A stretch of 40,484 nt of DNA, taken from NCBI GenBank assembly GCA_937995645.1, contig CALKJP010000054.1, positions 1-40,484 of the forward strand, written 5' to 3'. A program made the position numbers and the translations under genes. This DNA is from an uncultured Bacteroidia bacterium (GTDB taxonomy: Bacteria > Bacteroidota > Bacteroidia > JACCXN01). The number at the start of each line of letters is the position of its first letter. Position 1 is the first letter of the stretch. Under the pieces are notes generated by a model that saw only the letters and a program-made list of their open reading frames with translations, was not told where the DNA came from and searched no databases. Shown here one piece after another: positions 18,416 to 28,362 of this stretch.

Positions 18416-19714
18416 TTAACTTCTCAACCCTCTGTCAAGTGCTTCTGCCAATACGGAATAGCCTTCTACGCCAATTGAAAGACGAACCAATGAATTAGTA
18501 ATACCTCTTACAATACGGTCTTCTTCAGGAACTACAGCGTGTGTCATACTTGCAGGATGTTCAATATAACTGATTACAGAACCTAAGCTAACTGCCAGTT
18601 CCATAGGGGTATCAGGGCGTGCAAAAAAGTTCATTAATTTAACTCCGGCTTCAAAACCTCCTTTTACCTCAAAAGAAATCATGGCGCCACCGTTTCGCAT
18701 TTGTTTTTTGCATAATTCATGTTGTGGATGGCTTTTTAAACCCGGATACCAAACTTTTTCGATATGCGGATGTTGCTCTAAAAATTCGGCAATGCGTTGT
18801 GCCGTTTTGCATTGATGCTCCATACGCACGCCCATTTCTTGTATTGTTAAGCTGTTTAACCACGAATCAAATGGCGATGGAGTAGGACCAAAATCTTTAT
18901 ATACAGGATAAACTTCTTTGCTGAAAAATTCGTAAGGGCCTAGTGCGGCACCTGCAATAGATGCAGAGTGTCCGTTTACATATTTGGTTAAGGAATGAAC
19001 TACTACATCTGCTCCCAAACGGAAAGGCTGCTGCAAATAAGGTGAACAAAAGGTATTATCTACAATCAATAAAATTTCTTCCTCTTCGGTGTATTTTGAA
19101 ATAGCTTCTATATCGCACATTTGCAATGTTGGATTGTCAGGCGTTTCTATAAGAACAGCAACGGTATTTTTATGTGCATCAATAGCTGCTTTTATATTTT
19201 CTGCTTTGGTAGCATCCACAAAAATAATTTCAATACCAAAACGCTTTTGTAAAAAACGCATGAACGAATCTGTACAGCCATATACATTTCCCACAATAAT
19301 AGCATCACCCGGTTGCACAAATCCCATAATAACTGTGGTAATGGCCGCCATTCCGGATGCAAAAACCAATGATGCTATGGTTGGTGTTTTTTCATCTGCA
19401 GCTAAAGCATTTTCTATAATATGCTGGCATTCTAGCTGAAACAAAACTTTTTCTAAATATTCTGTATTAGGATTTCCAAGTCGGGTATAAATCCGTGCAT
19501 AAGGTTTTTCACCGCTTGGCGAGTTGCCTACAAAGCGAGAAGCGCCATCGGCAACATCTTTAAATTTAAAGGTAGATTTCTGGTGAATGTTAGGCAATCC
19601 TGTGCCGGCACAAATAGCATTAAACTTATCGGCATCCATTTGTTTTTCCGCGCTTCGAGCGTATGCTTTTTTAAGTTTTGCCCATTCTGGCCACCAGTAG
19701 AAACGTCCTTTCAT
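18416..19714 (-). CDS. PLP-dependent Cys/Met metabolism (trans-sulfuration family) enzyme
   Basis: YTRLGNPNTEYLE, FASGMAAITT, IVDNTFCSPYLQQPFRLGADVVVHSLTKYVNGHS. Confidence 0.9.
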   Translation of the reverse strand: MKGRFYWWPEWAKLKKAYARSAEKQMDADKFNAICAGTGLPNIHQKSTFKFKDVADGASRFVGNSPSGEKPYARIYTRLGNPNTEYLEKVLFQLECQHIIENALAADEKTPTIASLVFASGMAAITTVIMGFVQPGDAIIVGNVYGCTDSFMRFLQKRFGIEIIFVDATKAENIKAAIDAHKNTVAVLIETPDNPTLQMCDIEAISKYTEEEEILLIVDNTFCSPYLQQPFRLGADVVVHSLTKYVNGHSASIAGAALGPYEFFSKEVYPVYKDFGPTPSPFDSWLNSLTIQEMGVRMEHQCKTAQRIAEFLEQHPHIEKVWYPGLKSHPQHELCKKQMRNGGAMISFEVKGGFEAGVKLMNFFARPDTPMELAVSLGSVISYIEHPASMTHAVVPEEDRIVRGITNSLVRLSIGVEGYSVLAEALDRGLRS

Positions 19715-19827
19715 GTTTTAAGTTTGTTAGGTTAATGTTGGAGTAATACTGCAAAAATAACAAGGCAAAGCGAATTGGCTAATAAAAAAATCGTCTTTAA
19801 AATGATTCTAATCATTTTTTTAATAGA

Positions 19828-20533
19828 ATGTATAAATTTTTTTTCACCAAAAAAAGTATGAGCAAGTTTAAATTATTTTCTGTTTTTGTTTTAACACTGT
19901 TTTCATTCAGTTCAGTTTTTTCTCAAAACAATGCTTATTATGGAGGGTCCGGACATTTTAGTGTTGGAACAACGTTTTTAGATTATGGTACCGTAAATAC
20001 CTATTTGCGAAGTAAACGACTTCCAGCTTTTGCATCAACCAGTTTAAATATTGGAGGTGGTGGTATGGGTATTTTTAACAGTTTTATATTAGGAGGTGAA
20101 GGAGGCCGTTACTGCTTCATCTGTTGCTAATGCAAATGGTGAAGCTACTGTTAGTGCAGGTTTTGGTATGTTTAATATAGGATATGCAATTCCGTTTAAA
20201 AAAAGCAAATTTTTAGTTTATCCATTAATTGGAATTGGTTGGGGCGGAAGCTCATTTAATGTAAAATATGCAGGAGGGCTGGAGGAGAAATACGAAGCAA
20301 CTAAATTTTTTATCAGTTCCGAGTTTAACTGTGAACTTTTTTCTATTGCTGATGAAAATGGAAAAGCCGGTTTTAAAACAGGAATCTGTATAGGGTATTT
20401 ATTCAACCCGCAAACAGAACCATGGAAAGAAGCCACACTTGGCTATACCGGTATTGCCAATACTTTTATAAACGGACCATATTTTAAAATTAAAATAGGT
20501 GGTGGTGGTATTGGATATAAGATGAAAGAATAA
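19828..20533 (+). pseudogene. Secreted/outer-membrane beta-barrel-like protein interrupted by an apparent +1 frameshift near 20098-20106
   Basis: Two overlapping frames join to one protein: MSKFKLFSVFVLTLFSFSSVFSQ...FILGGEG / EAVTASSVANANGEATVSAGFGMFNIGYAIPF...GIGYKMKE. Confidence 0.7.
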
Positions 20534-20587
20534 AAAGACACCCCAAAAATTTTGGAGGCGGTTTTTAGGTTGACTCATCTGTTAAAA

Positions 20588-22480
20588 TTACAAAGCTCCT
20601 TTTTTAATTTCTTCAACTACATTAGGGTCGAGCAGAGTAGAGGTGTCTCCTAAATTATTTACATCGCCTTCGGCAATTTTGCGTAAAATTCTACGCATAA
20701 TTTTTCCGCTGCGTGTTTTTGGTAATCCCGGTACTATTTGTATTTTATCGGGTTTGGCAATAGGTCCAATTTGTTTGTTTACAATGGCGGTAATTTCTTT
20801 CCGCAATAATTCAATATCGTTATTTTGTTTGGTAGAAATAACATAAGCGTAAATTCCTTGTCCTTTAATTTCGTGCGGATAGCCAACTACAGCGCTTTCT
20901 ACAATATCAGGATGAAGGTTTATGGCGCTTTCTACTTCGGCAGTTCCAATGCGGTGTCCGCTTACATTTATTACATCATCAACTCTTCCGGTAATTCGGT
21001 AATAGCCGTTTTCATCGCGTTTGCAGCCATCTCCGGTAAAATATAAATTGGGGTAGGTTGCAAAATAATTTTGTCGGCAGCGTTCATGGTCGCCATAGGT
21101 AGTGCGTATTATACTCGGCCATGGGAATTTTATACACAAATTTCCCTCAACTTCGTTACCTTGAATTTCATTTCCTTTATCATCTACTAAAACAGGTTGA
21201 ACTCCGGGCAGAGGTAAAGTTGCAAATCCGGGTTTAGTAGGCGTTACTCCGGCAATGGGTGAGATTAATATTCCGCCTGTTTCGGTTTGCCACCAAGTAT
21301 CTACAATGGGGCATTTTTCTTTTCCGATATGTTTATGATACCATTGCCAGGCTTCTTCATTTATAGGTTCTCCAACGCTTCCTAGCACTTTTAATGAATC
21401 TAATTTGTAGGGCTTTACATAATCCAATCCGGCTGCTTCTAAAGCGCGAATAGCTGTTGGCGCAGTGTAAAAATGGGTTACTTTATATTTGTCTATTACT
21501 TGCCAAAAGCGGCCAGCATCGGGGTAAGTTGGTACACCTTCAAAAATTACTTGTGTTGCTGCTGAAAGCAAAGGACCATAAACAATATAAGAATGTCCCG
21601 TAATCCAGCCTACATCTGCGGTACACCAGTAAATATCGTCTGCTTTATATTGAAATACATTTTGAAAACTATATGCTGTGTAAATCATATAACCACCACA
21701 AGTATGAACTACGCCTTTTGGTTTTCCGGTAGAGCCTGATGTATAAAGAATAAAGAGCATGTCTTCTGCATCCATTGTTTCTGCAGGGCATTCGGCATTT
21801 ACTTTTTGCATTTCATCTTTCCAAAGTACATCGCGTCCTTCTATCAGTTTTATATTGGAATGCGTACGCTCAAATACAATTACTTTTTTTACAGAAGGGC
21901 AAAGTTCCAATGCTTCATCAGCAACTTGTTTTAAAAGAATAATTTTTTCGCCTCTGTAAGCGCCATCTGCCGTAATTAAAATATTGCAATTGCAATCTTG
22001 TATTCTTCCCGAAAGTGAAGCTGCAGAAAAGCCTCCAAACACTACGCTATGAATAGCCCCTATACGTGCACAAGCTAACATTGCAATTATTGCTTCGGGT
22101 ATCATGGGCATGTAAATGCAAATGCGGTCGCCTTTTTTAGCGCCATTATTTTTTAATACATTGGCAAACTTGCAAACTTCGGTATATAATTGTTTGTAGG
22201 TATAGCTTGTGCTTTTTTCATTTACATTATTTGGCTCAAAAATCAGGGCGATTTTATTTCCGTTTTTTTCTAAATGACGGTCTAAGCAGTTTTCGGTAAT
22301 ATTTAATTTACCGTTAATAAACCATTTTACATTTGGTTCGGAGAAATTCCATTCCAGCACTTTATCCCATTTTTTTCTCCAAACAAAATTTTCGGCTATT
22401 TCTGCCCAGAAATTTTCAGGGTTTTCAATGCTTTTTTGGTATTCAGAATGGTATTGTTCGAGTGATTGTATGGTTTTCAT
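20588..22480 (-). CDS. acs: Acetyl-CoA synthetase
   Basis: LFILYTSGSTGKPKGVVHT, DTWWQTETGGI, YFTGDGCKRDENGYYRITGRVDDVINVSGHRIGTAEVE, KTRSGKIMRRILRK. Confidence 0.95.
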   Translation of the reverse strand: MKTIQSLEQYHSEYQKSIENPENFWAEIAENFVWRKKWDKVLEWNFSEPNVKWFINGKLNITENCLDRHLEKNGNKIALIFEPNNVNEKSTSYTYKQLYTEVCKFANVLKNNGAKKGDRICIYMPMIPEAIIAMLACARIGAIHSVVFGGFSAASLSGRIQDCNCNILITADGAYRGEKIILLKQVADEALELCPSVKKVIVFERTHSNIKLIEGRDVLWKDEMQKVNAECPAETMDAEDMLFILYTSGSTGKPKGVVHTCGGYMIYTAYSFQNVFQYKADDIYWCTADVGWITGHSYIVYGPLLSAATQVIFEGVPTYPDAGRFWQVIDKYKVTHFYTAPTAIRALEAAGLDYVKPYKLDSLKVLGSVGEPINEEAWQWYHKHIGKEKCPIVDTWWQTETGGILISPIAGVTPTKPGFATLPLPGVQPVLVDDKGNEIQGNEVEGNLCIKFPWPSIIRTTYGDHERCRQNYFATYPNLYFTGDGCKRDENGYYRITGRVDDVINVSGHRIGTAEVESAINLHPDIVESAVVGYPHEIKGQGIYAYVISTKQNNDIELLRKEITAIVNKQIGPIAKPDKIQIVPGLPKTRSGKIMRRILRKIAEGDVNNLGDTSTLLDPNVVEEIKKGAL

Positions 22481-22507
22481 AATAAGCGTATGATTTAATT
22501 TATTTTT

Positions 22508-22912
22508 TTATTTCTTTTCTTGGCATAATTCAATTAATACTCCATTGGTTCCTTTAGGGTGTAAAAAGCAGATTAATTTATTATCGGCACCATCTTTGGG
22601 CTTTTCATTTATTAGCTGGAAACCTTCATTTTTTAAACGTTCCATTTCTGCATAGATATCATCAACATCAAATGCAATATGATGAATACCTTCTCCTTTT
22701 TTATCAATAAATTTAGCAATTGGGCTTTCCGGATTGGTAGCACCAAGTAATTCAATTTTATTTTCACTTGTTTTAAAAAATGCTGTAATTACACCTTCGC
22801 TTGCTACTTCTTCTTTTTTATAACACGATGTTCCCAATAGTTTTTCATACAAATAAATCGAGCTTTCTATATCTTTTACAGCGATACCAAGGTGTTCTAT
22901 TTTGTTCATCAT
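22508..22912 (-). CDS. mce: Methylmalonyl-CoA epimerase
   Basis: IEHLGIAVKDIESSIYLYEKLLG, GIHHIAFDVDDI, FLHPKGTNGVLIELCQ. Confidence 0.9.
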   Translation of the reverse strand: MMNKIEHLGIAVKDIESSIYLYEKLLGTSCYKKEEVASEGVITAFFKTSENKIELLGATNPESPIAKFIDKKGEGIHHIAFDVDDIYAEMERLKNEGFQLINEKPKDGADNKLICFLHPKGTNGVLIELCQEKK

Positions 22913-22936
22913 AAAGTGTGTTGTTTTTAAGCATAA

Positions 22937-22962
22937 AAAAAGCCCTCTTGCGAGAGCTTTTT
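22937..22962 (-). terminator. Hairpin terminator downstream of minus-strand gene 22981-23772
   Basis: AAAAAGC-CCTC-TTGC-GAGA-GCTTTTT with one C/A mismatch and T-run in minus orientation. Confidence 0.65.
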
Positions 22963-22980
22963 ATCCATTTAAATTTGTGA

Positions 22981-23772
22981 TTATTTTTTTACAAATTGGT
23001 CAGTCTTGTTATCAAAATTAATGTAATAAATTCCTTTAGGAAGATTTGACACATCTACCATACTGGCAAACCCTTTTTTTACAATATTTCCGTAACTATC
23101 ATAAATTTCAAACATGGTTTCGCTTGAAAAAGTAATGTCTTTAGATGCTTTAATAGGAGAGAAGGTAACTTCAGGCGACATGGAGCGATATTTAGCTACT
23201 GGTGAATAGCGAGGCTTGCCGGTATAGTCAACTTGTTTTACTCTAAATTGGTTTTCACCTGAGTGAGGAGCAATTTTAAAAGAATAATCATTTGGACCGG
23301 CTGTTCCCTTTCCTTCAATTTCACCTACATTTACCCATTTATTCCAACGGAATTGTTCAACTACAAAAGTTAATTTTCCGGTTTCACCTTTTGTTTGAAG
23401 TTTTAATGTACCATCTTTGTCAACCGAAATTGAAACGGTTTCGAAGGTACTTTTAGGTTTTAAAACTTCAGGGTTTAAAACTTTTGGTTTGCAATCGTCT
23501 TTATGAGAAATTTTAACTTCTACTTTGTCGCCTAATTTTAATTGTTGTGCAGAAAAATCTATTTCAAATGCGCTGGAGTTCCATTCATCGGTTGTAACAT
23601 TTCCGTTTACACGTACTTCAAAAACGCAAAACCCCACACCGCTACCTGCAAATGGGTTTTGTATGTATAAATTTTTACCCTGATAATTTCCTTCGAGAAT
23701 TATTACGCCATTTGCATTGGCAATAAAATTTAATAAAGTCAAAAATAGTGATAAGGATAATATTTTTTTCAT
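22981..23772 (-). CDS. Secreted hypothetical protein with T9SS-like C-terminal domain
   Basis: Signal peptide MKKILSLSLFLTLLNFIANA; C-term VSNLPKGIYYINFDNKTDQFVKK. Confidence 0.7.
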   Translation of the reverse strand: MKKILSLSLFLTLLNFIANANGVIILEGNYQGKNLYIQNPFAGSGVGFCVFEVRVNGNVTTDEWNSSAFEIDFSAQQLKLGDKVEVKISHKDDCKPKVLNPEVLKPKSTFETVSISVDKDGTLKLQTKGETGKLTFVVEQFRWNKWVNVGEIEGKGTAGPNDYSFKIAPHSGENQFRVKQVDYTGKPRYSPVAKYRSMSPEVTFSPIKASKDITFSSETMFEIYDSYGNIVKKGFASMVDVSNLPKGIYYINFDNKTDQFVKK

Positions 23773-23962
23773 AGTTTTAGGGAACTATATATTTTGCTCA
23801 ATCTTTCATAATTAAGTTGCAATATTAAAATCTTCTTTCAGAAAATCAAAATAAAAACGAATAAAATTATTTTTTAGACGAATATATGTTTTTTAACTCC
23901 TTAATTTTAAACAGTTAGATTTTTACAATGTGTATTTTTAATTAATTTTTAAATTTTTCAAT

Positions 23963-23997
23963 TATTTTTGTAAATTCAAATATTTAGTATATTTGAA
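23963..23997 (+). promoter_or_regulatory. -7 element TATTTTTG followed by inverted repeat TTCAAATA-TTTAGTA-TATTTGAA (23975-23997)
   Basis: Direct sequence match; 8-bp perfect arms over the expected transcription start. Confidence 0.4.
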
Positions 23998-24009
23998 ATA
24001 CAGCTTATT

Positions 24010-25783
24010 ATGATTTTAATTAAGAAAAAAAAAACAGATTATAATTTTATCATCAATTATTTTTTCATTATCAATATACTTTTTATCATGTAAAAACGAA
24101 AGTCAAGAAAATGAAAATACGCAACAAAATACGGGTATAGGTGGTGTTGTTTATGGTGGAACTTTAAAAGTAAATGAAACGGAGCAGATTAGTTCTTTAT
24201 TTCCACATTCTTTTACTGATTTGGTTTCGAGTCATGTTGCATCTCAAATTTATGAAGGACTGGTAAAATTCAATGCTAAAGATTTATCAATTGAGCCGGC
24301 TTTAGCAGAATCATGGACGATTAGTGAAGATGGTTCTAAATATACTTTTAAACTTAAAAAAGGGGTATTTTTTCATGACGATTTATGCTTTGCAGGAGGA
24401 AAAGGGCGAGAGTTTAAAGCAGAAGATGTTAGATATTCATTTGAACGTTTAGCCACACAGCATGCTGATAATGCCATGTTTGCTGCAACAATCAAAAATC
24501 TTTTAAAAGGAGCTAATGAATATTACTTAGCATCTGTATCTAAGAAGCCCGATTTTGAATTTGAAGGCGTAAAAGTAATTGACGAATATACAGTAGAATT
24601 TAATTTAACTGCACCATCATCCTCATTTTTATATATTTTAGCCAATCCTTCTCTTTCTATATTTCCAAAAGAGGCATATGAAATGTATGGTAATCAAACT
24701 AAAACCGGAACCGGTCCCTTTATGTTTGCAAGTCATTCAAATGAGAAGTTGGTTTTGATTAAAAATCCAAACTATCATAGAAAAGATACATTAGGAAATC
24801 AATTACCATTTATAGATTCATTGGTATTTAATTTTATAAGTTCTAAAAAATCAGAATTGGAAGAATTTCAAAATGGTAATTTAGATATTATAGTTGGTTT
24901 ACCATCAGAATCAATTAAAGATGTAGTTGAAAAGCAAATAACTGATTTTCAAAATCGTCCTCCAAAATTTATTTTAGATCGTTCACCAGAGCTGGCTACT
25001 CAATATTATGAATTTAATACAGCAGTTAAGGTGTTTAAAGATAAAAAAGTTCGTCAGGCAATTTCTTATGCCATTGATAGAGATAGAATAGTTGATGAAA
25101 TTTTAAAGGGAGAAGCTTATGGCCCCGGAATTTATGGAATAACTCCCCCATCATTAAAAAATTATGATGTTACATCCATTAAAGGATACAAGCAAGATAA
25201 AGTGTTAGCACGTAAATTGCTGGCAGATGCAGGGTATCCAAATGGAAAAGGATTTCCATCTGTAAAGCTGATACTTAATAGCGGAGGATCGAAAAATGTT
25301 ATTGTGGCGCTTGAAATTCAAAAACAATTGCGTGATGTTTTAAATATTAATCTCGATTTAGAAGTAGTGCCCCTAAATGTTAAAATAGAAGAGTCTATGA
25401 TGGGGAGAGGTGATATGTTCCGTTCTGCATGGGTAGCCGATTTTCCAAGTGCAGAAAACTTTTTAATGCTCACTTATGGAAAAACAGTTCCAAAAACATT
25501 AAATGAACCATCATGGCCTAATGTGTCTCGATATGTTAATGCTCAGTTTGATGAATTATATGAAAAAGCACTGCTTACACAAAATCAAGAAGAAAAAAAC
25601 AAATTATTGATGCAAGCCGAGCAGTTAATGATGGATGACGCGCCAGTATTAGTATTATGGTATGATGAAAAATACCGATTGTATCAAGCAAGAGTAAATA
25701 ATTTCTATTCAAATCCGCTTAATTACTGGGATTTTTCAAATGTTTACCTCAAAGCCCCCGCAGTTTCGGAAGAAGAAAAATAA
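24010..25783 (+). CDS. ABC transporter family 5 (oligopeptide/nickel type) substrate-binding lipoprotein; start codon and signal peptide separated by a frameshift at an A10 tract
   Basis: QIYEGLVKFNAKDLSIEPALAESWTISEDGSKYTFKLKKGVFFHDD...; upstream in the same frame reads KKKQIIILSSIIFSLSIYFLSCKNESQEN (lipobox), in frame with ATG 24010 only if one A is removed. Confidence 0.8.
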
Positions 25784-25790
25784 CCTGAAA

Positions 25791-25823
25791 ACCTCCACAA
25801 AATCGTGGAGACTTTGTGGAGGT
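25791..25823 (+). terminator. Hairpin downstream of the SBP gene (11-bp stem, poor U-tract)
   Basis: ACCTCCACAAA-atcgtggagac-TTTGTGGAGGT. Confidence 0.5.
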
Positions 25824-25894
25824 AAATTTAGTTGTTTACAATTAGTTTTCATTCATATTTATTTCTTTTAATCCTTAATCTGAATTAATTGTTG

Positions 25895-25902
25895 TAACTT
25901 TG
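25895..25902 (+). promoter_or_regulatory. -7 element TAACTTTG upstream of typA
   Basis: Exact TAnnTTTG 24 nt upstream of ATG 25927. Confidence 0.5.
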
Positions 25903-25926
25903 CAACCTTAATTTTTTATCAGTTTT

Positions 25927-27741
25927 ATGCAAAATATTCGCAACATCGCCATTATTGCACACGTTGACCATGGAAAAACTACTTTAGTTGACAAAATTTT
26001 ACACCAGTGTAAATTATTCAGAGAAAATCAGCAAACAGGAGAATTAATACTCGATAATAACGATTTGGAAAGAGAAAGAGGCATAACCATTCTTTCTAAA
26101 AATGTATCAGTTCGATATAAAGATCACAAAATAAACATAATTGATACCCCTGGTCACTCCGATTTTGGTGGTGAAGTAGAGCGTGTATTAAATATGGCCG
26201 ATGGTGTTTTACTTTTGGTAGATGCCTTTGAAGGGCCAATGCCTCAAACACGATTTGTGTTACAAAAAGCAATACAGGCCGGATTAAAACCTGTAGTTGT
26301 AGTAAACAAAGTAGATAAACCAAATTGTCGTCCGGAGGAAGTACAAGAACAAGTTTTTGATTTGATGTTTAACTTAGGTGCAACTGAAGATCAATTAGAT
26401 TTCCCTACCGCTTATGGCTCTTCAAAACAAGGATGGATGGGCGAAGACTGGAAAAACCCAACAACAGATTTCACATATTTATTAGACCTGATAATAGATA
26501 AAATTCCTGCACCTCCACAACATAGCGGTACATTACAATTACAAATTACATCTCTGGAATATTCTAATTTTACCGGAAGAGCGGCAGTTGGAAGGATATA
26601 CAGAGGAACCATAAAAGAAGGACAACCAATATCATTGGTTAAGCGCGATGGAAGTATAATTAAAACCAGAGTGAAAGAATTATTTGTATTTGAAGGCTTA
26701 GGAAAAGAAAAAGTTACCGAAGTATCATCCGGTGAAATAGTAGCTGTTACCGGAATAGAAGGTTTTGAAATTGGCGATACCATTGCTGATTATGAAAGTC
26801 CTGAAGGTTTAAAAGCGATAGCCATTGATGAACCAACCATGAACATGTTGTTTACCATTAACAACTCTCCTTTTTTTGGTAAAGAAGGCAAGTTTGTTAC
26901 ATCGCGTCACTTACGCGACAGATTATACAGAGAAACTGAAAAAAATCTTGCCATGCGAGTAGAAGAAACAGATTCTGCTGATTCATATTTAGTATATGGT
27001 CGTGGTATTCTTCACTTATCAATTTTAATAGAAACCATGCGCAGAGAAGGATATGAATTACAAGTAGGTCAGCCTCGCGTAATATTTAAAGAAATAGACG
27101 GACAAAAATGTGAGCCAATTGAAATATTATCTATTGATGTTCCTGAAGAATATTCAGGAAAAGCCATTGAGCTGGTAAGTAAGCGTAAAGGCGAAATGAA
27201 AGAAATGACTCCTAAAGGAGATTTAATTCACCTGGAATTTGAAATTCCTTCTCGCGGTATCATTGGTTTAAGGAATAACTTACTTACAGCCACAGGAGGC
27301 GAAGCCATTATGTCGCATCGTTTTAAAGCATATGAGCCCTTTAAAGGAGAAATTCCGGGTCGAATAGCCGGTTCATTAATTTCTATGGATACCGGAACAG
27401 CCATTGAATATGCATTGGATAAATTGCAAGACAGAGGTTTTTTCTTTATAGATCCGGGAGAAGAAGTGTATGAAGGAATGGTAATTGGTGAACATACCCG
27501 TCCTAACGATTTAGTTGTAAATGTTACCAAAACAAAAAAACTAACCAATATGAGAGCATCAGGCGCTGATGAAAAAATGCGCATTGCTCCTGCAGTTAAG
27601 TTTTCATTAGAAGAAGCATTGGAATATATTCAGGCAGATGAGTATGTAGAACTTACTCCTAAATCAATTCGTTTGCGTAAAATTTACCTAAACGAAAATG
27701 AACGTAAACGCAGAGAAAAAGAATTTGCATTAGAAGCATAA
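25927..27741 (+). CDS. typA: Translational GTPase TypA/BipA
   Basis: NIAIIAHVDHGKTTLVDKIL, ERERGITILSKN, DTPGHSDFGGEVERVL, NKVDKP, PSRGIIGLRNNLLTATGGEAIMSHRF. Confidence 0.95.
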   Translation: MQNIRNIAIIAHVDHGKTTLVDKILHQCKLFRENQQTGELILDNNDLERERGITILSKNVSVRYKDHKINIIDTPGHSDFGGEVERVLNMADGVLLLVDAFEGPMPQTRFVLQKAIQAGLKPVVVVNKVDKPNCRPEEVQEQVFDLMFNLGATEDQLDFPTAYGSSKQGWMGEDWKNPTTDFTYLLDLIIDKIPAPPQHSGTLQLQITSLEYSNFTGRAAVGRIYRGTIKEGQPISLVKRDGSIIKTRVKELFVFEGLGKEKVTEVSSGEIVAVTGIEGFEIGDTIADYESPEGLKAIAIDEPTMNMLFTINNSPFFGKEGKFVTSRHLRDRLYRETEKNLAMRVEETDSADSYLVYGRGILHLSILIETMRREGYELQVGQPRVIFKEIDGQKCEPIEILSIDVPEEYSGKAIELVSKRKGEMKEMTPKGDLIHLEFEIPSRGIIGLRNNLLTATGGEAIMSHRFKAYEPFKGEIPGRIAGSLISMDTGTAIEYALDKLQDRGFFFIDPGEEVYEGMVIGEHTRPNDLVVNVTKTKKLTNMRASGADEKMRIAPAVKFSLEEALEYIQADEYVELTPKSIRLRKIYLNENERKRREKEFALEA

Positions 27742-27787
27742 AATAAAATCATGATATTTTTATTTTTGCTAACATAATATATAGTTT

Positions 27788-28351
27788 ATGAACCAAGAAA
27801 TACAAAATATTTTAAACGATACAAAAGAAAAAATGAACAAAGCATTAGTTCATTTAGAAGCAGAATTAATAAAAGTACGTGCCGGTAAAGCTAATCCGCA
27901 AATGTTGGATGGAATATATATTGATTATTACGGGGTAAATACTCCATTAAGCGGAGTAGGAACTATAAATACTCCTGATGCACGTACGCTGGTAATTCAG
28001 CCATGGGAAAAAAATATGTTGCAACCAATTGAAAAAGCTATTTTAGCTTCTAATATTGGTTTAACACCTCAAAATGACGGAGCTTTAATTCGGATTAATA
28101 TTCCACCATTAACCGAAGAGCGCAGAAAAGATTTAGTTAAACAGGCAAAAGCTCATGCCGAGCATGCAAAAGTTGGAGTAAGAACAGTGCGTAAAGATGC
28201 GAATGACGAAGTAAAGAAGTTGCAAAAAAACGGTTTGCCTGAAGATATTGCAAAAGATGCAGAAACAAAAATTCAGCAAATTACCGATCAGTTTATAGCT
28301 AAAATAGATGAACATTTAGCTAAAAAAGAAAAAGAAATAATGACGGTATAG
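27788..28351 (+). CDS. frr: Ribosome recycling factor
   Basis: KVRAGKANPQMLDGIYIDYYG, LVIQPWEKNMLQPIEKAI, PPLTEERRKDLVKQAK, RKDANDEVKKLQKNG. Confidence 0.95.
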   Translation: MNQEIQNILNDTKEKMNKALVHLEAELIKVRAGKANPQMLDGIYIDYYGVNTPLSGVGTINTPDARTLVIQPWEKNMLQPIEKAILASNIGLTPQNDGALIRINIPPLTEERRKDLVKQAKAHAEHAKVGVRTVRKDANDEVKKLQKNGLPEDIAKDAETKIQQITDQFIAKIDEHLAKKEKEIMTV

Positions 28352-28362
28352 TTTTAAAAAAA

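Noticed and set aside
20533-20588. CCCCAAAAATTTTGGAGG hairpin as a strong terminator
   Set aside because: Stem has several mismatches outside CCAAAA/TTTTGG; support too weak to list as a feature.
26096-27584. Minus ORFs inside typA (26096-26323, 26412-26783, 27228-27584)
   Set aside because: Opposite highly conserved TypA motifs; no own signals.
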